A stretch of DNA of 64,000 nt from NCBI RefSeq assembly GCF_001661075.1, contig NZ_CP014870.1:558001-622000 (forward strand), read 5' to 3'. Positions within the stretch are counted from its first letter, which is position 1, and each line of letters begins with the position of its first letter. Below the pieces are notes generated by a model, which saw only the letters and a list, made by a program, of their open reading frames with translations, made no database searches and was not told where the DNA came from. Below, one piece after another: positions 57,367 to 64,000 of this stretch. Position numbers and translations under genes: made by a program. This DNA is from Pseudomonas silesiensis (GTDB lineage: Bacteria > Pseudomonadota > Gammaproteobacteria > Pseudomonadales > Pseudomonadaceae).

Positions 57367-58404
57367 TTATTCGGCAGGCAACGATAATCGTTGGCCCGCC
57401 ATCAACAACGACAACCGACTCAGGCTCATCCACGGGGAACCCGCGGCCTGGCCCTTGATCTGCGCATCAATGCGCTGCGCTTCCAGCAACAACTGCGCCC
57501 AGCGTTGCGCCGGGTAGCGTTGCAGGGCTTTGCTCATCAGCGGTTTGCGTTTGTCCCAGATCGGCGGTCGCGCAGCGCTGAAGGCCTTGTCCAGCGGCAC
57601 GCCCTGGCTGTACTGCAATGACAGGTTGGCCAGCACGCGCAGCTCCCGGGCCAGGGCCCAGAGAATCACCGGTGGCTCGACGCCTTCACCCCGTAGTCCT
57701 TCAAGCATGCGCAGGGCATGCGCCGCTTCACCGTTGAGGATGGCATCGGTCAGCCCGAAAACATCGAAGCGCGCACTGTCGGCCACCGCCGCTTGCACGG
57801 TTTCAACGGTGATCTGCCCACCCTCGGCCATCAGCTTGAGTTTTTCGATTTCCTGGGCGGCGGCCAGCAAGTTGCCCTCGACCCGGGCAGCGATCAGTTC
57901 CACGGCGTCCTGGCTCGCGGACAGCCCGGCCTGGGACAACCGTTGACGGATCCAGCTCGGCAACTGGTTGGCATCCACCGGCCAGATTTGCACGAACTGG
58001 GTGTGCTGGCCTTCAACCAGTGCCTTGCCCCACTTGGTTTTCTGCGCGCTGCCATCCAGCTTGGGCAGGCTGATCAACAACACCGTGTCTTCGGCCGGAC
58101 GCGAGCAATACTCGATGAACGCGGCGGCCCCTTTGTCACCGGGTTTACCGGAGGGCAGGCGCAATTCTAGCAGGCGTTTTTCGGCGAACAACGACATGCT
58201 CGCGCCAGCCTGCAACAACGTCCCCCAGTCGAAACTGGCATCGGCGGCGAAGACTTGTCGTTCGTCAAAGCCCTGTTGGCGAGCGGCGGCACGAATCGCG
58301 TCGGCGGCTTCCTGACACAGCAACGGGTCATCGCCACTGATGATATAGACCGGCGCGAGGGGGCCTTGCAGGTGCTTGGCGAGTTGGGCGGGAGCGAGTT
58401 TCAT
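57367..58404 (-). CDS. holA: DNA polymerase III subunit delta HolA
   Basis: Delta subunit of the clamp loader, 345 residues, start MKLAPAQLAKHLQGPLAPVY. The degenerate AAA+ domain with SGDDPLLCQEAADAIR opens the sliding clamp. It follows lptE, the usual leuS-lptE-holA order. Confidence 0.95.
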   Translation of the reverse strand: MKLAPAQLAKHLQGPLAPVYIISGDDPLLCQEAADAIRAAARQQGFDERQVFAADASFDWGTLLQAGASMSLFAEKRLLELRLPSGKPGDKGAAAFIEYCSRPAEDTVLLISLPKLDGSAQKTKWGKALVEGQHTQFVQIWPVDANQLPSWIRQRLSQAGLSASQDAVELIAARVEGNLLAAAQEIEKLKLMAEGGQITVETVQAAVADSARFDVFGLTDAILNGEAAHALRMLEGLRGEGVEPPVILWALARELRVLANLSLQYSQGVPLDKAFSAARPPIWDKRKPLMSKALQRYPAQRWAQLLLEAQRIDAQIKGQAAGSPWMSLSRLSLLMAGQRLSLPAE

Positions 58405-58418
58405 AGGAGAGGGCGGAC

Positions 58419-58436
58419 GGGGCGCCGAGGCGCCCC
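58419..58436. other. Hairpin between lptE and holA
   Basis: GGGGCGCC and GGCGCCCC surround a two-base centre in the 39-base gap just upstream of holA. It could slow ribosomes or protect lptE mRNA. Confidence 0.35.
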
Positions 58437-58443
58437 GCAACGC

Positions 58444-59049
58444 TTACTGCCGGGGCAGTTCGACAGGAGACTGGCGCGGCGTTTGCGCTTCAGCCTTCTG
58501 TGCCGCTTCCAATGCCGCGGCTTCAGCCCTGGCACGGGCCTCGGCGGTCTGTTGCAGCTGATCCAGTTGGGTCGGGGTCAGCTGCTGCAGGCGCAGCATC
58601 ATGCGTTGCACCAGTTCACGACGTATGTCCTTGCGAGCGTCATTGGCTTCCTGATCGGAACCAACCAGGTTGTTACCGTCGTGGATGAAGACTTTCTGCA
58701 CTTCGAGCTTGTCGCTCATCAGTGGCAAGTTGCCCTGGCCATTGATGTCGTAGCTGAGCACGGTGCTGAGCTGATACTCGCCAGTGCGGCCGGCACCGGC
58801 GTAGCTGAGGATGCGCTGGCTTTCCTGCTCGCCGGTCAGCACCAGTTTGTAAGGAGCGCCGCTGTAGAGCTTGACGCCGCTGCTTTCCAGCACCTGACGC
58901 ATTTGGGTCACGGTCGGACCGTAGGCATCACGGGCGCTCAGGTCGAGTTCCTTGATCGCCAGCTCGGTCGTGCCGGTGCCGCGCAGCTGGAAACCGCAGG
59001 CGCTCAGCAGAACGGCGAGGCCCATCACCAGCAGATTGCGTTTGATCAT
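58444..59049 (-). CDS. lptE: LPS-assembly lipoprotein LptE
   Basis: A 201-residue outer-membrane lipoprotein that plugs LptD for lipopolysaccharide insertion. The start MIKRNLLVMGLAVLLSACGF carries the lipobox LSAC. The C terminus is an Ala/Glu-rich helix (ARAEAAALEAAQKAEAQ). Confidence 0.92.
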   Translation of the reverse strand: MIKRNLLVMGLAVLLSACGFQLRGTGTTELAIKELDLSARDAYGPTVTQMRQVLESSGVKLYSGAPYKLVLTGEQESQRILSYAGAGRTGEYQLSTVLSYDINGQGNLPLMSDKLEVQKVFIHDGNNLVGSDQEANDARKDIRRELVQRMMLRLQQLTPTQLDQLQQTAEARARAEAAALEAAQKAEAQTPRQSPVELPRQ

Positions 59050-59106
59050 CTTGTTGTTCCCCTTGAAACCAGGTGGGCCGATCATGCGGCCCGAAAGGTT
59101 TTATTC

Positions 59107-59129
59107 GGCGCCAGGCTGGACCTGGCGCC
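59107..59129. terminator. Hairpin between leuS and lptE
   Basis: GGCGCCAGG and CCTGGCGCC form a nine-base stem with a five-base loop, eight bases past the leuS stop. No T-run; partial terminator or stability element. Confidence 0.45.
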
Positions 59130-59137
59130 TGATCCAC

Positions 59138-61849
<2,712 letters not shown>

Positions 61850-62022
61850 TTACAGGAAGCGCCGTAGCATACATGACCGCACTCTACCGAGGGAAACCCT
61901 GATTACTGCCCAAGGCCTGGCAAAACCCGCTGCGAGGGCCGTTGGTCGCGGCATCCGGCCGGTTTGTTCATGGAAGCTAAGCTCTAAAAGGGGAGCGAGT
62001 CTTATCTTCAATGAGGTGAGGG

Positions 62023-62343
62023 ATGGTTGAGTCACGGCAAAAAGTTACAAAACCGGAGCTGTACGAAAGACTGATCGATCGTCTGGGGATGGCCCTGGAC
62101 GCGGCGAAAACCGCCGACCGGCTACGCGATGAACGTCCCTTGGAGCTGGAACTGCGCGGCCTGAGCCCCGCAGAGTTTGCACTGGTTAAAGCGTATCTGG
62201 ATCGCAGTGAACGTGAATCACACGGATACTTGTCAGAGGCAGTGAAGCAACTCGACGCACCACGTTCGGCCAAGATCATCTGGCTCAAGGACAAGGCACC
62301 CGGCAGGGACGCGGTAAAGGTCCGGTCTTTGCAATTCAAGTAA
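62023..62343 (+). CDS. Uncharacterised 106-residue protein
   Basis: A small soluble, charged, mostly helical protein (ELYERLIDRLGMALDAAKTA, LSPAEFALVKAYLDRSERES). Strong ribosome site GAGGTGAGGG just before the ATG. I do not recognise the family; it lies between leuS (divergent) and the YdcF-type gene. Confidence 0.75.
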   Translation: MVESRQKVTKPELYERLIDRLGMALDAAKTADRLRDERPLELELRGLSPAEFALVKAYLDRSERESHGYLSEAVKQLDAPRSAKIIWLKDKAPGRDAVKVRSLQFK

Positions 62344-62450
62344 GGGCACGTGAAGCCATGAAATATGGTTTTTTTAAAGCATAGTCCTTCCGCATTTGTT
62401 GTCGCATCGCGTCAACCCACTTAGGCTTCGGGCATCTCTGGAGATGCTCG

Positions 62451-63212
62451 ATGCCTTTTCGTTACTTCGTCAAACAACTGTTGCTGCCTCCCGGCATTTT
62501 ATTGCTGCTGTTGCTGCTTGCCTGGTGGTTGCGCCGCTCAAGGCCGCGACTGGCGGGCCTGTGTTTTGCCTTGGGGGTCGGTGGCTTCTGGCTGATGAGC
62601 CTGCCGGTGGTGGTGGAGTGGGGTGCCAGGGCGCTTGAGCGTGAACCGCCACTGGCTCGCCAGGAATGGGCAACACTGGCTCGGCGGGCGGATGCGATCG
62701 TGGTGCTGGGTTCCGGGCGCGAGCGTGGCGATCCGGCCTGGGGCGCCGACCAGCCGACCGGTATCGGCCTGGAGCGCCAGCGCTATGCGGCGCGGCTGGC
62801 CAAGGCGTCGGGCTTGCCGATCCTCACCAGTGGCGGGCTGCATTACGGTACCCCGCCGACGGAAGCCAAGTTGATGGCGGACTCGTTGCTCGATGATTTC
62901 GGCGTGACCGTGCGTTGGCAGGAAGGGCGCAGCCGCACGACCTGGGAGAACGCGCAATTCAGTGCCGAAGTGTTGCTGCCCCAAGGCTTCAAGCGTGTCG
63001 TGCTCGTGACGCACGCCTCGCACATGCCGCGGGCGGTCTGGAGTTTCCAGCAGGCGGGATTCGAGGTGGTGCCGGCACCGATGGGGTTTCTAGGAGTAGA
63101 CAACGCCCGGCCGCTGGGCGGCTGGCTGCCGGAGTTCAAGGCGCTCTGGCAGAGCGGGCAGTTGATGAATGAGGCGGTGGGGCAGATCGGGTATTCGGTG
63201 TTTTACCGATAA
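62451..63212 (+). CDS. YdcF/ElyC-family envelope protein (DUF218)
   Basis: A 253-residue membrane protein with two N-terminal helices (LLLPPGILLLLLLLAWWL, LAGLCFALGVGGFWLMSLPV) and a DUF218 domain: AIVVLGSGRERGD, LPILTSGGLHYG, SRTTWENAQFSAEVL and VTHASHMPRAVWSFQ. ElyC homologues affect envelope and peptidoglycan precursor recycling. Confidence 0.9.
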   Translation: MPFRYFVKQLLLPPGILLLLLLLAWWLRRSRPRLAGLCFALGVGGFWLMSLPVVVEWGARALEREPPLARQEWATLARRADAIVVLGSGRERGDPAWGADQPTGIGLERQRYAARLAKASGLPILTSGGLHYGTPPTEAKLMADSLLDDFGVTVRWQEGRSRTTWENAQFSAEVLLPQGFKRVVLVTHASHMPRAVWSFQQAGFEVVPAPMGFLGVDNARPLGGWLPEFKALWQSGQLMNEAVGQIGYSVFYR

Positions 63213-63233
63213 CCCAAATATTACGCATTCCCT

Positions 63234-63331
63234 GTAGGAGCGAGCTTGCTCGCGATGAGCCTGAAGGCGGCGCTTGTTTCCAGGAAACACGCGTCATCGT
63301 TCACGTCCATCGCGAGCAAGCTCGCTCCTAC
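63234..63331. repeat. REPIN between the YdcF-type gene and lnt
   Basis: Inverted GTAGGAGCGAGCTTGCTCGC arms between two convergent genes. Confidence 0.85.
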
Positions 63332-63343
63332 AGGGTTCGCGTA

Positions 63344-64000
63344 TCAAACAGTCTTGGCCATCCGGCTAGCCACCAGCGCCCAGCCAAACAACAACACGCA
63401 AACAACGATCAGCGGCCACGAACGCCATTGCAGGTAAGGCGTCAGGTTGTGCATCGGTACCACTTCACCATACAAAATACCGCGTTCGAACTGCGGGATC
63501 TGCACGGTGATCTGCCCGAACGGGTTGATCAGGCCGGTCACGCCGTTGTTGGTGGCGCGGATCATCCAGCGTCCGGCTTCCAGTGCACGCATCTGTGCCA
63601 TCTGCAAGTGTTGCAGCGGGCCGATCGAGGTGCCGAACCAGGTGTCGTTGCTGATGGTCAGCAGCAAATCGCTACGGGCCGCGAGGCTGGCGGCGAATTC
63701 CGGATAGACCACTTCGTAGCAGATGTACGGCGCGATCTGATAACCCTTCGCCTGCAGCATCGGCTGATCGGCAGGGCCGCGGGCGAAGTCCGACATCGGC
63801 AAGTCGAAAAAGGCGATCAGCCCGCGCAACACCTCCTGCAACGGCACGTATTCGCCAAACGGCACCAGCTTCTGCTTGAGGTAGGTGCCATCGCCCTCGC
63901 CGACCACGGTGATGCCGTTGAAAAAGCGTTTCTGTTGATGCATTTCCTGACGGATCGGTACGCCGGTAATCAGTGCGGATTTACGTTCTGCAGCGAAGTC
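63344..64000 (-). CDS. lnt: Apolipoprotein N-acyltransferase Lnt, 3' part
   Basis: Partial gene continuing past the right edge; about 219 codons are visible. Lnt adds the third acyl chain to lipoproteins. The nitrilase-like domain carries the catalytic Lys in YLKQKLVPFGEYVPLQ and Cys in PYICYEVVYPEF; the catalytic Glu would be beyond the window. The last membrane helix (WPLIVVCVLLFGWALVASRM) is included. An internal ATG at 63943 is not the start. Confidence 0.95.
   Translation of the reverse strand, partial: DFAAERKSALITGVPIRQEMHQQKRFFNGITVVGEGDGTYLKQKLVPFGEYVPLQEVLRGLIAFFDLPMSDFARGPADQPMLQAKGYQIAPYICYEVVYPEFAASLAARSDLLLTISNDTWFGTSIGPLQHLQMAQMRALEAGRWMIRATNNGVTGLINPFGQITVQIPQFERGILYGEVVPMHNLTPYLQWRSWPLIVVCVLLFGWALVASRMAKTV

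Noticed and set aside
62358..62384. An eight-codon frame (ATG to TAG) before the YdcF-type gene
   Set aside because: It has no clear ribosome site and no overlap with the next start; chance occurrence is likely.

Overview
The window is chromosomal DNA of a fluorescent Pseudomonas, most likely the P. fluorescens group. Protein sequences, high GC content, the REP repeats ending in GTAGGAGC or GTGGGAGC, and gene order all point there. The run marC-family gene / retS / purD / purH / fis / dusB / DUF3426 / prmA / accC / accB / aroQ / dsbD / ctpL-like MCP / gcbA / DUF2333 / NUDIX / SUI1 / speA follows, as I recall it, the PA4856-PA4839 block of P. aeruginosa. The urt-ureD genes normally sit next to that block. 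Here about 15 kb lies between them: a copper-uptake operon, a toxin-antitoxin pair and cobalamin genes.

Layout. 0.1-6.7 kb: ureD and the urea ABC transporter urtABCDE (minus strand), with a good sigma-54 promoter upstream of urtA. 7.0-12.2 kb: a five-gene minus-strand copper-acquisition unit (two DUF2946 proteins, PCu(A)C chaperone, OprC receptor, PepSY membrane protein). 12.3-12.9 kb: RelE-type toxin with antitoxin. 13.0-21.4 kb: cobalamin corrin-ring genes in two divergent groups (cobL-cbiD-cobK and cobG-cobH-cobI-cobJ). Two related orphan genes of unknown function frame the cobGHIJ group. 22.5-45.9 kb: the conserved housekeeping and signalling block listed above. 46.1-48.2 kb: an orphan type VI secretion module (short VgrG plus DUF4123 adaptor) with no effector gene behind it. 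48.2-52.6 kb: MATE transporter, small membrane protein, MazG-like enzyme, cmoM and two DUF4136 lipoproteins. 52.7-57.4 kb: MaoC / long FabG / thiolase and an AraC-type regulator. 57.4-64 kb: holA-lptE-leuS, an orphan 106-residue protein, a YdcF-type protein and the 3' part of lnt, which runs off the right edge.

Fifteen REP or REPIN loci lie in the intergenic gaps, including two inside the urt operon. Nothing here is phage-like, and I found no tRNA, rRNA, CRISPR array or insertion sequence. The least explained signals are the pair of orphan paralogues around cobGHIJ, the cobG leader (a hairpin over the Shine-Dalgarno sequence plus a tiny overlapping reading frame), the effector-less VgrG module with its AT-rich leader, and a REP subtype with an enlarged arm.
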